64,000 nt of DNA. Origin: Paragonimus westermani. Taxonomy: Eukaryota; Platyhelminthes; Trematoda; Plagiorchiida; Troglotrematidae. A program made the position numbers and the translations under genes. Shown here piece by piece: positions 24,786 through 37,700 of the stretch (positions within the stretch are counted from its first letter, which is position 1; each line of letters opens with the position of its first letter). The notes under the pieces were generated by a model. It did not search any database. It had not been told where the DNA came from and worked only from the letters and a program-made list of their open reading frames with translations. The stretch lies in the NCBI GenBank assembly GCA_008508345.1, contig QNGE01000288.1:62001-126000 (forward strand). The letters run 5' to 3'.

Positions 24786-26371
24786 ACATCGAACGGCTTG
24801 TCGGAATTGCACAGCACCAACCCATGCGGACGCAAGTTGGACGGTTGAAAGTCACGGAGCTCGTACAGAAGTTGGAGCAGCTGAAGAAGTCAGTGGAAGG
24901 GTTGAAGACGAATGCGGAACCAAGAGGAGGACAAGTCAGACGAGCACATGAACAACCTCGCCGTAAAAAGTGTTTTGTTTGTAATGGGGTGGGACACTTT
25001 GCCCGCCAGTGCCCTAACAGACGTCTTTATCCTTGTTTTTCGGTGGTAACGGGTTATCATGGGGGCATCCCACGAGTAAAAGTTTTGGTTGAGAGGGAAC
25101 AAAAGAGTGCGATAGTAGATACGGGAGCGGGTGCATCGGTTACAGAAAGAGTCCCCGGATTGCCCGTTAAGCCCGGTAATTGGCACGTAGTTACGATCGT
25201 AGGGACGAAGTTAAAGGTACTGGGGACACAGAATGTTGAGATCCAGATAGGTAGTGTCAGGCTGCGCCACGCAACGTTAGTGATTGACAATGTGAAAGAG
25301 ACGATAATAGGCGCCGATCTGTTACGTCGATTGAAAGCCAGCGTAGACCTGAAAAGGAACGAGTTGCGTGTTGATGGCGATGTTGTGAGGTTGCATCGTG
25401 AAGATACCAAGGATCAGTGCCGAGTGGGCGGTGTCTCGATGAAGTCCCTGCCAGAGTGTCCGATCCCAGCCGTCAGGCAGTGTGTTAGTGAGTTTGCACA
25501 CTTGTTCACTAACGCGGATGACCAATTCGGGTTCTGTGGATGGATGGAACATACGATAGACTTGCAGCCAGGTCAGGAGTGCAGACCGGTGTACCGGAGA
25601 ATTCCATTCAAGTTGATTCCGGAGGTGGAAAGGCAGTTGAAGGAGATGCTGGAAAAAGGGATCACTCAAAGAACAAGCAGCTCATTTTCGTCACCGGTCG
25701 TCTTGACTAGGAAGGCGGACGGAACCTATCGATTTTGCGTCGACTTCCGAGAGCTGAACCGAGTGACGATCAAGGACGCGTTCCCGATGCCTCAGATGGA
25801 AGAGATCTTTGTGCACCTGCACGAAGCTAGAGTACTATCCCTCATTGATTTGCGTACCGGTTATTGGCAGCTACCAGTGGCACCGAAGGACAGAGCGAAG
25901 ACTGCGTTCTGCGTGAACGGACAGCAGTACGAGTTCCTTAGGATGCCGTTCGGTCTGTGCAATGCCCCAGCGACCTTCAGACGTCTCCTGCTTCGGATTC
26001 TGGAGGGTCAAGAAGGAGTAACTGTATACGGAGACGACATGGTTGTGTTCTCCAAGACAGCGTCAGAACACGTGGACAGATTGCGAGCAGTGTTGCAACG
26101 AATCGATGCAGCCGGCCTAAAACTGAGTAGTAAAAAGTGTCAAATAGGCCGCAGTTCAATCGTTTGCTTGGGACACACGGTTGGTAATGGAAAAATCCAA
26201 CCGCTGCCAGAGAAATTGACAGCCATCAAGAACTTCCCAGCACCGAAATCAAAGCGGCAACTGAGGTGTTTCCTCGGAATGGTCGATTACGATTCAAAAT
26301 TTACGCCGGGGTTCTCTCAGAAATCATATCCACTGTTCCAACTGCTGAGGAAGGACAGGAAATTTGTATGA
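24786..26371 (+). pseudogene. Gypsy gag nucleocapsid, protease and reverse transcriptase
   Basis: This is the longest open stretch (515 codons from the ATG at 24,824). Residue numbers count from that ATG. A short coiled-coil-like segment (about 10-30) precedes a CCHC zinc knuckle C50-x2-C53-x4-H58-x4-C63. The aspartic protease active site is IVDTGAG (D99-T100-G101). Reverse transcriptase covers about 240-490: the first catalytic aspartate is in SLIDLRTGYWQLP (D342), followed by MPFGLCNAPATF and the catalytic pair YGDD (402-405). Most Ty3/gypsy enzymes have I, L, V or A at the second position; Gly there is unusual. Gag and pol appear fused in one frame, with no separate pol start. The frame ends at a TGA where the continuing sequence suggests a tryptophan codon once stood, in the connection to RNase H. 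I see no other lesion inside this segment. Confidence 0.9.
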
Positions 26372-27061
26372 ACCGAGGAATTAAAGGTGGCTTTTAACGA
26401 ACTCAAACAGGAGGCTGTCAGCATTCGACGGTGCCTGACGATCCCAAAACCGAACGAGCCGTTCACGGTGTCATTTGACGCAGTGATATCGGAATCAGAG
26501 CGGTTATTTCGCAACCGTCAGGAACAATCGAGTATGCTAGCCGAGTACTGATGGAAGCAGAGAGAAAGTATCCCACCACGGAGAAAAATGTATGGCTATC
26601 GTCTGGACGCTGGAGAAATGGAGGACCTATTTGATAGCGACAACCTTCCATGTCGAGACCGACCACAAACCCCTGATCTGGCTGAAGACGGCGAAGGATC
26701 CGCGCAGACGACTGACGCGCTGGGCACTTCGGATGCAAGAGTTCAACTTTACCATCGGATATGTCAACGGCACAAATAATGAGGTACCCGATGCATTGTC
26801 GCGACCGATGCAGGAAAGTGAGCTGCCAACTGAAGCCATGCCCGTGAACACATTATTGACAGCCGACAAAGATATCTTGGCCAATCAGCAGCAAGACCCT
26901 CAAGTACGCGAAATATGTGAACATCTAAGGACAGGGACCAAACCCAAAAGGTTGACTTCAGGACTGAACGAACTGTTACAGATCTGGGACCGGCTACATC
27001 TGGAGAATGGCCAACTGGTCGTCGATGTGGAGGTGCAAACGGGATTTCGTCCTCAAAAATT
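26372..27061 (+). pseudogene. Gypsy RNase H and tether (three frames)
   Basis: After the TGA the first frame continues to FTVSFDA, the first RNase H strand with its catalytic Asp (about 26,476). The frame shifts near 26,490, continues with AVISQPSGTIEYASRVL and ERKYPTTEK, then shifts again near 26,587 at a run of A. That second shift falls where the conserved catalytic Glu of RNase H is expected, so the residue is lost. The third frame runs from MAIVWTLEKW through VETDHKPLIWL (third catalytic Asp at 26,661) and a basic stretch to about 27,060. RNase H removes the RNA template during reverse transcription; this copy cannot make the enzyme. Confidence 0.85.
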
Positions 27062-27856
27062 GCATTTATTCCACTAGACCAGAGGGAACGTGTGATTCGG
27101 CTGGCGCACACAGGTGTTCACATGGGGCGAGAACGTGTGTACGACCTACTGCGGCGAAGGGTATTTTGCCCCACGATGCGGAAAGATGTGATTGATTTCA
27201 TTCGAGCCTGCTCCAGTTGCCAACAGAACCGAGAAACAATGACGACAACACCGCCCATGCAGTCGATCGTAACAGAGGAGGCCGCCCACACCTGGGGTAT
27301 AGACATTTTTGATCCGCTCCCGACGAGTTCAAATGGAAATCGCTACATAGTTGTCATCACTGACCATTTCATACGATGGGTGGAAGCCATTCCAACGGCA
27401 GATCAAACGAGCGGAACGGTGGCACATGCCTTTATGAACAACGTACTGACTCGCTTTGGAGTACCGTACAGAGTTATCACGGATCAGGTCCCGTGTTTTG
27501 AAGGCCAGCAGTTTCAGTAGATGCTGAGGAACTGGGGAATTCAGCGCTTGAGAACATTGCCGTACTATCCACAAACAAACGGATTGACGGAGCTGTTCAC
27601 TCGTACAATGAATGAATGGCTCAACAGTAGAGGCAATAACTGGGAAGAAGGACTAACGGATGTTCTGTTCGGGTATTGCACGACGAAGCATGCAACGACT
27701 AAGAGTTCCCCATTTGAGCTGACATACGGGAGAGAGCCAATGATTCTCTTGGATGTCTGCGTGTCCAGAGACGGAGAGGGACAATTATTGCCCCAAGAAC
27801 GACAACATCCGAAGTACAGTGCTCTTGAACGGACAAAAAAGACAACGCCGGAATAA
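27062..27856 (+). pseudogene. Gypsy integrase: zinc-binding and catalytic domains, one internal stop
   Basis: A single reading frame interrupted by TAG at 27,518-27,520. The N-terminal HHCC zinc site is visible as H-x3-H (His codons at 27,107 and 27,119) and CSSC about 30 residues later. The catalytic D,D-35-E triad is complete: Asp in GIDIFDPLP (27,302), Asp in VITDQVP (27,482) and Glu in TNGLTELF (27,590). The two Asp codons are 60 residues apart, and 35 residues separate the second Asp from the Glu. The stop lies between the second Asp and the Glu. The frame is lost near 27,830. Integrase would insert the cDNA into chromosomes. The retained triad fits a recently inactivated copy. Confidence 0.9.
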
Positions 27857-28110
27857 GCAAAGATATGTCGTGAGGTACAACACACATAGATGGCGCCCAT
27901 TCAAAATCGGAGACCAAGTGAAAGTAGGAGACTACAGCCGATCAGAAACATCCGGACCTGGCGCAGGGAAGTTCAGAAGGCGGTGGAATGCATCATATAC
28001 CGTCAAGAACTGCAAGAATACGAGTTTCCAAATCAACCACGGTCCTCGTGGGCGATGGATCAATGGTGTACACTTGGCACCGTGGCACAATCGCGGCAAT
28101 TTCTTTAAAG
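27830..28110 (+). pseudogene. Gypsy integrase C-terminal GPY/F-like module
   Basis: In a frame different from the catalytic domain: HRWRPFKIGDQVKV, then FRRRWNASYTVKN, FQINHG and NGVHLAPW. This matches the pattern of the GPY/F module of Ty3/gypsy integrases (F-x-x-K/R-W-x-G-P-Y-x-V ... Y-R-I ... V-H-x-x-x-L-K-P), with GPY reading ASY. No chromodomain is seen after it. Confidence 0.7.
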
Positions 28111-28129
28111 GCGGGGCGAGTGCGGTGGA

Positions 28130-28465
28130 TACTCAGGCCGGAGGTGTGGGTATTCCAACACTCGGCGAAATACCTCGACGCGGGGGGGAGCACGTCCAAA
28201 ACCCCACAACGAACGGATCGGGGACGGCGGGGGCGACCGGATGAGTTACTACTCGACTGGATCGAACAAACGGGCGACACATGGCAGGCAAAAGAGAAGA
28301 GACGAAAAAGTTGAAGGCGTGGTTATTCCAACACTCGCAGGAATATCGCGACGCGGTCGTGGACTACGATCAGGGGTCAGCATAGATAGATGGAGGAGCA
28401 ACCGGATGAGCTATTGCTCAATGCAGTCGGACCAACGGGCGAAAAATGGTAGGCAGAAAAACCCT
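28130..28465 (+). repeat. Tandem duplication in the 3' coding tail of the gypsy element
   Basis: Two direct copies, about 28,138-28,300 and 28,312-28,465, offset by 165-173 bases. Landmarks are TATTCCAACACTCG (28,151 and 28,324) and ACCGGATGAG (28,236 and 28,401). Both copies can encode a DELLL-type segment followed by TG(D/E)xW, so the duplicated part belonged to the C-terminal tail of pol. The copies differ at many positions, so the duplication is older than the insertion lesions or evolves freely. Confidence 0.75.
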
Positions 28466-28520
28466 CGATAGACGGCGCCGATCACGCACATGAACCAGGC
28501 AGAAGTGCACACGATGCGTG

Positions 28521-28700
28521 AGCGGAAACCTGGGGGTGTTGTGGTCCGGAATGGTGACTCATAAACGCAAGCGCGCGTGTGGAATGAGGACTAGCGTAGT
28601 GGACAATAAGGATTGTGCTTTATTGAACGCCTTCTCGCCACAATAAGTCCCAGGCTACACCTTGTTCGAAGTAAATCAGCTCGAATTAAAATAGTCAATG
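28521..28700 (+). promoter_or_regulatory. Possible polypurine tract and start of 3' LTR
   Basis: After the coding tail, a purine-rich patch (about 28,521-28,536, AGCGGAAACCTGGGGG) is followed by TGTTGTGG at 28,537, where an LTR beginning with TG would be expected. The next 130 bases contain AATAAGGATTG and CTTTATTG, which could be end-of-transcript signals. With no 5' LTR to compare, neither the start nor the end of the LTR can be confirmed. Confidence 0.3.
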
Positions 28701-31700
28701 TTTTGTCAGATGCGATCAAAATTAGCTGGTTTAGGATCTAATGAATATAAAACTTTGCAAAATTCGGTAAGATGCCTACAACCGTAATTACAATGGGCTA
28801 CTGGGTCAAGTAATTTATAACGTGCTCCCAAACAAACGTCGTTTTGCATAAAGTAACACAAGAGAGGTAAGTAGTCGAGTGTGTCATTTGACTAACTACT
28901 GGTTGCAATAAATCAACTGTGTTGTGTTCATGCCGTCACACATACTACCGTGGGTGCCCAAATGATGTCGGACTGAAGTTTATGTAACTGGTGTGAGTAT
29001 CCTACTTACTTTTTTGTCTGCGTCTACTTTTGGGTAGTCAGTGTCTAAATGTCTAAATTATAACTGACAGCCATTAAAACGTTCATCCTACTTTCATGTT
29101 GCCAGAGCGTCTGCAAACAGCGACGTGCGTGCTAGTGAAATCAACCAAAGTTATTGCGTCAGGGTAAATGAACACTAGAGTAAATGTGGATCGATTATTT
29201 ATGATGAGATAATTACCAAAATGAAACCGATGAATAAAGAAAGCCGTCGTGTACGTATGACAAGCACGCCTCAATAACGTTTTGTTTCACGGACTATAGG
29301 CAGTGTTAAAAATCTCTGTCCTACTCTTCCGACGTGCTTTTAGCTCACACTTCACGCCCATCGGCTATAAATGGTTACATTTTAAAGTTTACCACATTGT
29401 TCACGGTTCAAAGGTTACCACAACTGGTTAAAGAACGAGATCCCGGAAAATCACAACCACATTGCGGCGTTCCTTTCGCTTCTAACTGGGACTAAATCAA
29501 ACGATGGCTCTTCAAATTAAATTTGGATTCACCGGAAAGTTTCATTAGGGCTTCTGGGCAATGTACATTAAATCAAATTTTGTTATAACGAAGACTTTCG
29601 AAGCTTCTGAACTTCGTTTATCGACTGAATCCGACTAAGCAGAACCATCGGTTACCAAGCAAGCAGATTTGATTAAATTTCGCGAGAACTAATGAATTCA
29701 CTCAGTTGATGGTAGCTAATGGATTCAACCGTTTGAAGTAACAAGTTCTGTACCCGACGGGAACTGTTTGTCAAGTTTAATTTGCAGAAGTGATATGTCT
29801 GGTTCAGCCGACGTGATCAGTTAGTAAAGTTTGCGTTATCCCTATTCATGTGCTAGCCGAGACAAGGTGTGCACTGGAGAAAAAGAGCGTTAAAGGCCTT
29901 CAACTAATTCAAGATAATGCAAATTCGCCAAAATTCTACATAAAAACGAATTTCGTTCTTTCAGAATAATTAAGTAGGCTGTTGATCGCAAAAAAAAGAT
30001 GACAACGGTGGTCATGAGATTGTAACATCATAGCACCATGGTATCTAGTACGGCCCCAATTACGGTCCATCACGAAGCAGGGAAACATTGGACAAATTGA
30101 AACTGCCCATAAAAAACTGCAGCCTGATAATTATGAACATTTTGTTGGACGCCATAGCTTTTGCCTTATATTAATTCTTTTGTATAGTCAAAATACGGGG
30201 GAGCACTCTGAATGTATATCGAAACAAAATTATCGTCATCATTCTACACTGCCTCATTTCGGTTGCCGACAGTATGCATCTTGAGATAAGTTTCACTACT
30301 CACGTCTTGCTTGCACGATTGAAGCGTTCTGAGACCTGAGTAGAAAGTGGCTGTAGACAATCAGATTTGACCCAAATGAGTGATGGCTGACTGATGTCTA
30401 TTCACTTCGTCTTGTTTTAAGAGAACTCTGAGACAGCTTGCCAATTAACGAGCAGTCAAACGCACTGTAACCCGCTCGTTCTCAGTCTGACTAAACTTGT
30501 TGGTATCAACGAATTATTGGTCTCTTTACAGGGCTGCAACGTTCCGTTTGGTTAGCTTCTCGTTCACTAATAACTACTTGTCGAATTGCTAATAACTGGC
30601 GGCGGAATTGGTGGATATCAATTGTGCATCACTAATAGATGAGCGCAGCTTTCGCGTTTGTGAAGAATTTCGATAAAGACCCCTTTGTGAGAAAGAACAC
30701 ACCCAAGTTTCATTCATATTCGAACTCTTCCGAAGTGTAAACCCTTGAATTCTCCTTTAGTTTTCTCAAAATTCTTAAACAGTCAGGTGATGTCGCAGTC
30801 CAAAGGACAGTGATATTCCCAGTCATCAGTTCCGTTATCTCACTTATTTTTAACGTGTTCCACTTACAGCGGCATGGCGACGTCAATATCCGACTTCCAC
30901 GTTGTTTTTCTGGACCGTTGGCCGAAAATAGTGCGTAAGGCCTCTAATGTGTGTCACTCGATTTTCGATAAGTTGATAAGGATCGACCGGTTAATATAGA
31001 TACACTCTTCCTTATGTGATGAGAGGCTCACAGCACAGACTGAACCTTTAGTTTCACAATAGTCCTATGTTTTCCACTGCAGTAGCTAGTGTTTCCTAGT
31101 AAACATTTCATGTTATACAGAATACTTTGTCCCTTCATACGCAGAACGCGTTAGCGTTAACCTCCTCTGAAAACAGAGATATTTATTTTTAATAAAACAT
31201 CGTTCTTAATAAGACACCTATTTGAGCCAGAGGGCAAAATAGTAAACAGGCCTGTCATCTCCGTCTTATCTTCACGTGTACGTGAGGAAGGCATAGAAGT
31301 GAGATTAGAGTGATCGATGTCGTTCATTAGGTAATGGATTGGCATAAATCTTAAATAAGAACCTGAATCCTCATTTACTCAATCAGGGCTAAATGTAGTA
31401 CACATAATGTGAAATAAATGGCACAGTGTGTGAGGGAAAAATACACAGTGAGTGCAGTTGATCCTTGTGCTTCCGGCTTAACAATGGTGAGCCATACATG
31501 TGTGGTGTTTTGAAAGTTGAGATTTTGCATACCAGGATGAAGTTACAGCCGGATTTTGATGGATTTTGTGGCAGTCAAGGTACGATACTTCGCCCTGATG
31601 TAATTACCCTCTCTGATTTCCATAACTCCGAAAAATGATTAATGTAAGTTAATAGCGTGCACCATTTCAAAAATCACCGGATTATGGGGTTGCCGAGAAG

Positions 31701-34700
31701 GAGAGATTAAAAAATTATGTTGTGCGACTTACATAGCGTGTCCCGCTGTTGTAATTGCATTCCTCACTTTAGTGAGCAACATCATGAAAGTGACATGTCC
31801 ATTTGTGAATAGAAAAGTCGGTAAACGAGGGATTTATAATGTGAACCTAAACACAAGATGTGCTTGAAATATCATTTCCAAGCCTCTCGATTAATGTTTT
31901 CTGGCTATCGTTTCATCTCTACATTATAAAGCCAAATGAACGGTTTTCTGATCTGTGCTGTATGGTTTAGTAGTGGTAATGTTACCCGCCGTGTTTTGCG
32001 ACTATGGACACCCGTTAAGAATCTTCGTGAAGCACGGTAGGTGGGTGTGCACTCGGTAACAACGGTGGCACATGAATCTACTTTTGTAGCTCAGTTTTTC
32101 CGGACGGCGCTCAAGGTTAGTTTATGCTGTAAGAACAAGAAATAGCAAACCTTGCTCTTGTGTTGGCTGATCGTCGAAAGCAACTTTACAATATAACAGC
32201 ATTATAAGCTTTTTTCCCACCTTAAAAGAAAAGCAAGACATGGTAAGTTATACATAGCTGATGATATTACAATCGACACGAACTACATTGCGCACTGTAG
32301 TGACTAAATAAATACTCTGTACATGATCCTTCGATGTCTTAGTCACGCGACTTGATTCTGTCGTTGATGTTTGCAACATTTCCGATAAATATTTCCCCTG
32401 TAAGTCCATGTTCAAGTAATTCGATAAGCACCTGTTTTTCGTTGTGATTAGTAATTTATAAAGTCGATGAGTTTTGTGCCCTCAAATGGTGTCTAGAATG
32501 CAAAGTTGGTTAGTGCCAATAGCCCACTACGAGAGGAGTGAGGGAAAAACAATATAAACGTCTTTGCTCTTTACTCCTGGTTGTCCGCATCTGTATACTC
32601 CAGTAGCAATGCAGTGCCCGTTTCTTCAGTGTCAGATGCTGCATAATGCATACATACGCCTTCATTCGCCGATTCTAGTATCCAGTCCTCTTAGCGTTGA
32701 AGACTCTTAATAGTTACAGCTTACGAAACCTTTCTACTGATTCCTGCTTACCACTCATAAACATCGCCATGCATCACACAGCAGGGATAAGATCGATTTC
32801 GGTCACTATTACGTTTCCTATATTACTTCAACCTATCTTGGTCCCTATACGTTCCTTAACTCATACGACATTACGATACACACAATCAGCTATTTATACT
32901 GAATTCACTTATGCCTTAATTTATCTGTTCCCCACACTCATCACATTCAACATTTCAAGCGGAATATTAAATCCGTTTATGCGTATTTTTCTCACAACCC
33001 GTCAATTTAATATTCGTCCAGAAACTCGCATCCTGTCTATCTTAAATAACAAGAATCCGAAACTATTTCATTTGGTCTCCAGGCGATTCTGCCTGAAATG
33101 GAAGGACGAACTGGAAGATTATCGATTGCGCGCCGTTTGCCAAAAATAAAATATTAGTCGAGTTTTAGAACACTCACATTGATTTCGTAATCTGCGATAT
33201 GATGCCTTGTGTTCTTGTGGAAACCAACCTTTCTAAGGATTTATTCAAGTAAATATTTTGAAGACCAATTAGTAAAGTGTTTGTTCCTGTTGATGGACGA
33301 CGTTGTAGCACACTATCTGACAGGTTTACTAACAGCAAGTTCATTACTTTACACATACAAGCTGTGACTTCACTTGGCTTGAACATTCGAATTCTAACTC
33401 TGGTTTTGCTGAAAGCCGCCTCTTAGAGAACCTGCTGTTTAGAAAACAACCTTTTGAAATTGTTAAACAGCTCCGTAAGCGAAAAAATCAGTCATATCAT
33501 TGTTCATCAGCTGTTACCAAAACAACTCATGTTCAAGGAAGGAAAGCCTGGTACGAGTACGTCTCTTTGTATACCTTCCAGCGACTCGATCACAGGTCAA
33601 ATTTTTTCAAGAGATCTTTCGGATCTGCGCCGTATACCCGACAGCAAACGAATTCGCACGGCCAGTACGCTGGTGGTCGGACTGACGGATTGACAAGTTT
33701 ACTAATTCGTAAGGAGTCATAGAAAATGACTGTGAAAGGTTCAAGCAGTGAACGAAGGTAGCGTGTCTGTACTCAGGCGCCAAATTGACCAAAGCAACAG
33801 CTAGAACTGCGCCGTGTGTACGGCAGTACGGCACATCAGGTGCATGCGCACAAAATACAACGCAAGTAGACAACAAAGTACTCCGAGCACTAAGACGTTG
33901 CATCTGTTGCATCTACTAACAGGTATACCGATGAACCTCCTGAAGTAGGTTGGCAGCAACTGTGGGCTTTGTAACGGCCGGATACTTCGTGTGTTTCATT
34001 TTACTCCTTCTGCGAAAGTGCCTGGCGGTTGCCGTAGTAGCAATACACAGGAATGACACAAACAGGCTAATGTATCAAACACGGTCTCCAATTCAGGAAA
34101 CTCTGTGGCCGGGGCAGATGAAAGTTCATTTAAAGTCCACTTTGGCGCTATTTTTAAGTGTATGAATAAATTGGGACAAGCCATTTCACGGACGAGACTT
34201 AGAGAAATGCCACTGCATCAATAATAGGAAATCGTAACTTACGAGCAGTTGGTCACATTCAACAGCACTTCTATACGACGGTAGGTTGAGTGTATCGTGG
34301 AAATGGGGTGTTTGAGAAAAGATGGGAATGAGGCAGCCATGGGTTTGTAATGGAATAACCTTTTGTCACAGCAAAAATCATTCAGCGAATGCAGATAAAC
34401 TAACCACTTTCTGTCGCCATTTTTTTAAGTTGTGTCTTCTTGAGACTTCTGTTGGGGAAACTGCCAGTTCCTCAATGTGTGACAAAAAGTCTAACAACGT
34501 ACACTTGTGAGTGACCTTCACAGTTGCTAGGGTCATGTGTTTCTCCGGTCTGCATAAGTGTGCTCTGCACTCGCGACAACTGTCGCTGTCATCCCGACTA
34601 AAGGTCTACACTACACTGTCCCAGCTTTTGTTTGGTCCATTCTCTTAGCCTCTGCTTGTTTCTAGCCCCAACCTTATAAACATGAAAGGGGTTGTGACCA

Positions 34701-37700
34701 TGTTGTCTTCGGAATGAGTGACATAAAAAGAGCTCTATCCGGAGGCCAGTCTTTTTTCTGTGTTCCTGCGTTAGCCTCGGGTGGTTGGATTTACCGGGAA
34801 GTCACGAATAGTTGTTTACAGACCGTAGTCTGTTGTTCCATACAGCTGACCGTCCTCCCAGTATCCGCCGTTTCAGTAATTGTTATTCTGTTACCTATTT
34901 ACACATTTGTAGACTGTGGGTCCAGTTAAAACAACTCCAGACGACAAGTATCTTTAGTTGACTTTAACGATCCGTGAACTATTTACTGTACTGTTTGTTC
35001 TGCATGGCATTTTTTTAAACACAATATCTGCCTAAAAGATTATGACTATTCAAAGTGGCATTAAACCTCCTCACATATGTCCCCAAGTGAACAAACTGAA
35101 GATCGTGTTCATCTTACAGTCTGAAATCAAATACATAAGTGGCAACACCTGATCTTTCGCCACTGTTAAATGGTTTCAAGAAGGAACACGTGCGTTTCAG
35201 CGTGTTCTTAAAAGGTGGTACTGTCTTCAAATTTCTGGTCCCTTTATCTGAAACACTGATAATAATTTTCAGCCTGCTTACTAAAAAATGGTCAATAGCT
35301 GTTGTGACATTCGAAACTCATTAACATCCTGAACTTCGTAGCACTTGGTTGTTAGTTCCCAAGAAACAGTATTCTGTTATGTGTTGCACATCCGCCGCAT
35401 GTCTTCTTCCAGTTCGCTTAAGATATGTGTATCCCATAAACACTTTTTGAAGTCGGCTGACAATATCATTTCTGGTTGAACACTGAAAGGACTAAGCAAT
35501 AACTTTTAGGATCCAACTATTCGTTCTTACTCGCCGGCAACAGTAACATGAAAGTAAATTCTTCAGGAGGTCAGGAGATCATTTTACCTCTTATCAAAAA
35601 ACAACATACAAGTAGTGCATCGTTACACTCACAAATATTGAACACGTGATTTCATGGTGTTATTTGGACAACTGACAAAAGGAGGCGACTTTCGGAGGGC
35701 CGACAGCTGAAGTACACTGTCTGGTAGTTAATATACCTCCACAGTTTATTGCATTTATCCTGACCCTCATTTTAATGTGCTCTTCATGATTCACCTTTTC
35801 CTCTTATCGGCCAGGCTGGTCTTCCTGTTGAATGTATGTTTCTTGTATGTCTCTCTCGTGAGCGTTAAACTGATTGCAGTGAAATTATCTTATCAGGCTC
35901 AGTTTATTTGGTTTCTTTCATATGACCGGTTTGTTAAGTAGAATTTCCCAATGAAACAAGTTATCATTCTTTGAGTCTATTATATGCTGTTCCAAATGCG
36001 AACATATACACTTTATCGATCTGTTACCTAGGACACACTCTATCCCTCACTCGCTCAATGACTTTTCCCTGAAAGAAAACTGCTAAGCAATCATATGTGT
36101 GCTCAATCGCATAGTGTTGGCAGGTTTTTCTTGAATTCTTTTAACCGAAGGCCATTTTAATTCCTTTTCCCAGTTTTAATGCTTTCTACTGGCCCCAGTA
36201 GAGACAGTGAAACTTTGCCCCATTTGGTCTATGAGCTTCAACTTTCAGTGACATATATGGCAACCTTTAAATTATCCCAAATTTGCTTAATGTCCTATCT
36301 TAGTTCATGAACTTTCCTCAGTTTTACAAGGAATCATAACTCACAAATTTCAACATGTTCGTAATAAAATGGAATATAACTAAAGCAGATTGTCCCTATA
36401 GTAGAAGGTGTAGTACCAGAAAAAAATCACATCGCTCGCCTCCTTGTAATTAGCACACTACGATACAAGATAAACATCGCTATACGTGTTTCGGGACAAA
36501 CCATACAATTAACGTGCTTCTTCCCAATATGTGTCGCATAGTGAATGACCAGTAGAATGACCATTAGAGTAGCAGTTTCAATTTTTGCACTTTTATCGTC
36601 GCAGACCCCATAACCTGATTGAAGACAGTCGAAGATTTTACATCCAGCGATTATTTTGTTCAACTGCCATAGTCAGCAATCCTCTACGTCAAATTGATTC
36701 AGCTAGCTGTAAACCTTAATGAACCAGGTTGGTATAGTTTGACCCCAACAGGTGGAGTGCTCAAACTTACCGTCTTAGCCGGATTCTAGTTTTCTGTCCG
36801 CCCACGTTGGTTTGAACTGAAATGTGTGGCACTGTCTGTTAGGATACATTTAGTGAGAGTGATGTGCAGATTAGACTGGACACTTTGTTACGGATATCAG
36901 CCGTGAATTTCTAGAATATGGGAAGTTTGTTAAAGTGTCGTAATGGATGAAATTTCGTCTCTCTTGTACGTTCGGCTAAACCATAGTAACTGTGCGCAAG
37001 AGAAGTGAATGCACTGTTGAAAACAAGGTAGCTTTCATAATGGATTTCGGCTTAGTAAACAAGTCATGCTTCTTAACAAAAAGCCCTTCGAGACTAAGCA
37101 GTTTCTTCGGCAACGAAACCTTTCCTTTATAGCTTTATTTTTCTTGGCGTACTCTGTTTCAAGTTTGCATAAATCGGTGTACAAATGCAAAGAGCTTTAT
37201 GTCCCGAGATTTCGTCTTAATGGCCTGAAGTTCGTTTTCTTGAACTGACGTTTTATACTTTAACTCCGTCTTGGTCAGCCAAAATACAAGCTATCTCTCA
37301 TGTTGTTACACCCTGTATCTCTTCGGAAAACAGCAAGTTGTGTGCCGAATATATATTTCTTGTTAATTCAGAAAAGTCACCTCGGAATCGGATTTCTTTG
37401 GCACAAGATATAAGAAACAGTTTTGCGAATTTTTATTTGTTAGTTGGCTCAAAGAGAACATTTCGAATATTGAGATCATATTCCCGACCGATTCGAGCTA
37501 AACCTTCGCAAACGCTGTATAAAACGATAAGACACAAAGCGTTGAAAAGCGATTGCAAGGGAAAACATGTTTTACCTGTTCCTTTTCCAACTAACGCACA
37601 CTGGTGGTCTGTACAACATATATATCCGTTCAGAAAGATCACCTGATGCTTGGCAAGAGAGGACTGTTAGACCAACAATTCTAGTGGACATCGACAGTTG

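Larger units (their letters stand above)
24470..28545 (+). mobile_element. Ty3/gypsy (Metaviridae) LTR retrotransposon, 5'-truncated and decayed
   Basis: Domain order gag (partial capsid, CCHC) - protease - reverse transcriptase - RNase H - integrase identifies the Ty3/gypsy class. By eye the body is clearly richer in G and C than its flanks. The upstream half of gag, the 5' LTR and the primer binding site are not found. Lesions: frameshift near 24,780; TGA at 26,369-26,371; frameshifts near 26,490, 26,587 and 27,060; TAG at 27,518-27,520; frameshift near 27,830. Despite these, the catalytic residues of protease, reverse transcriptase and integrase are still readable, which suggests a fairly recent loss of function compared with the Penelope remains. 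The CCHC knuckle argues against the CsRn1 clade, known in trematodes for a CHCC-type gag motif. Confidence 0.92.

Noticed and set aside
32697..33149. 150-codon plus-strand frame as a gene
   Set aside because: The stretch is G-poor, which lengthens frames by chance, and the translation has no recognisable domain or composition typical of a conserved protein.
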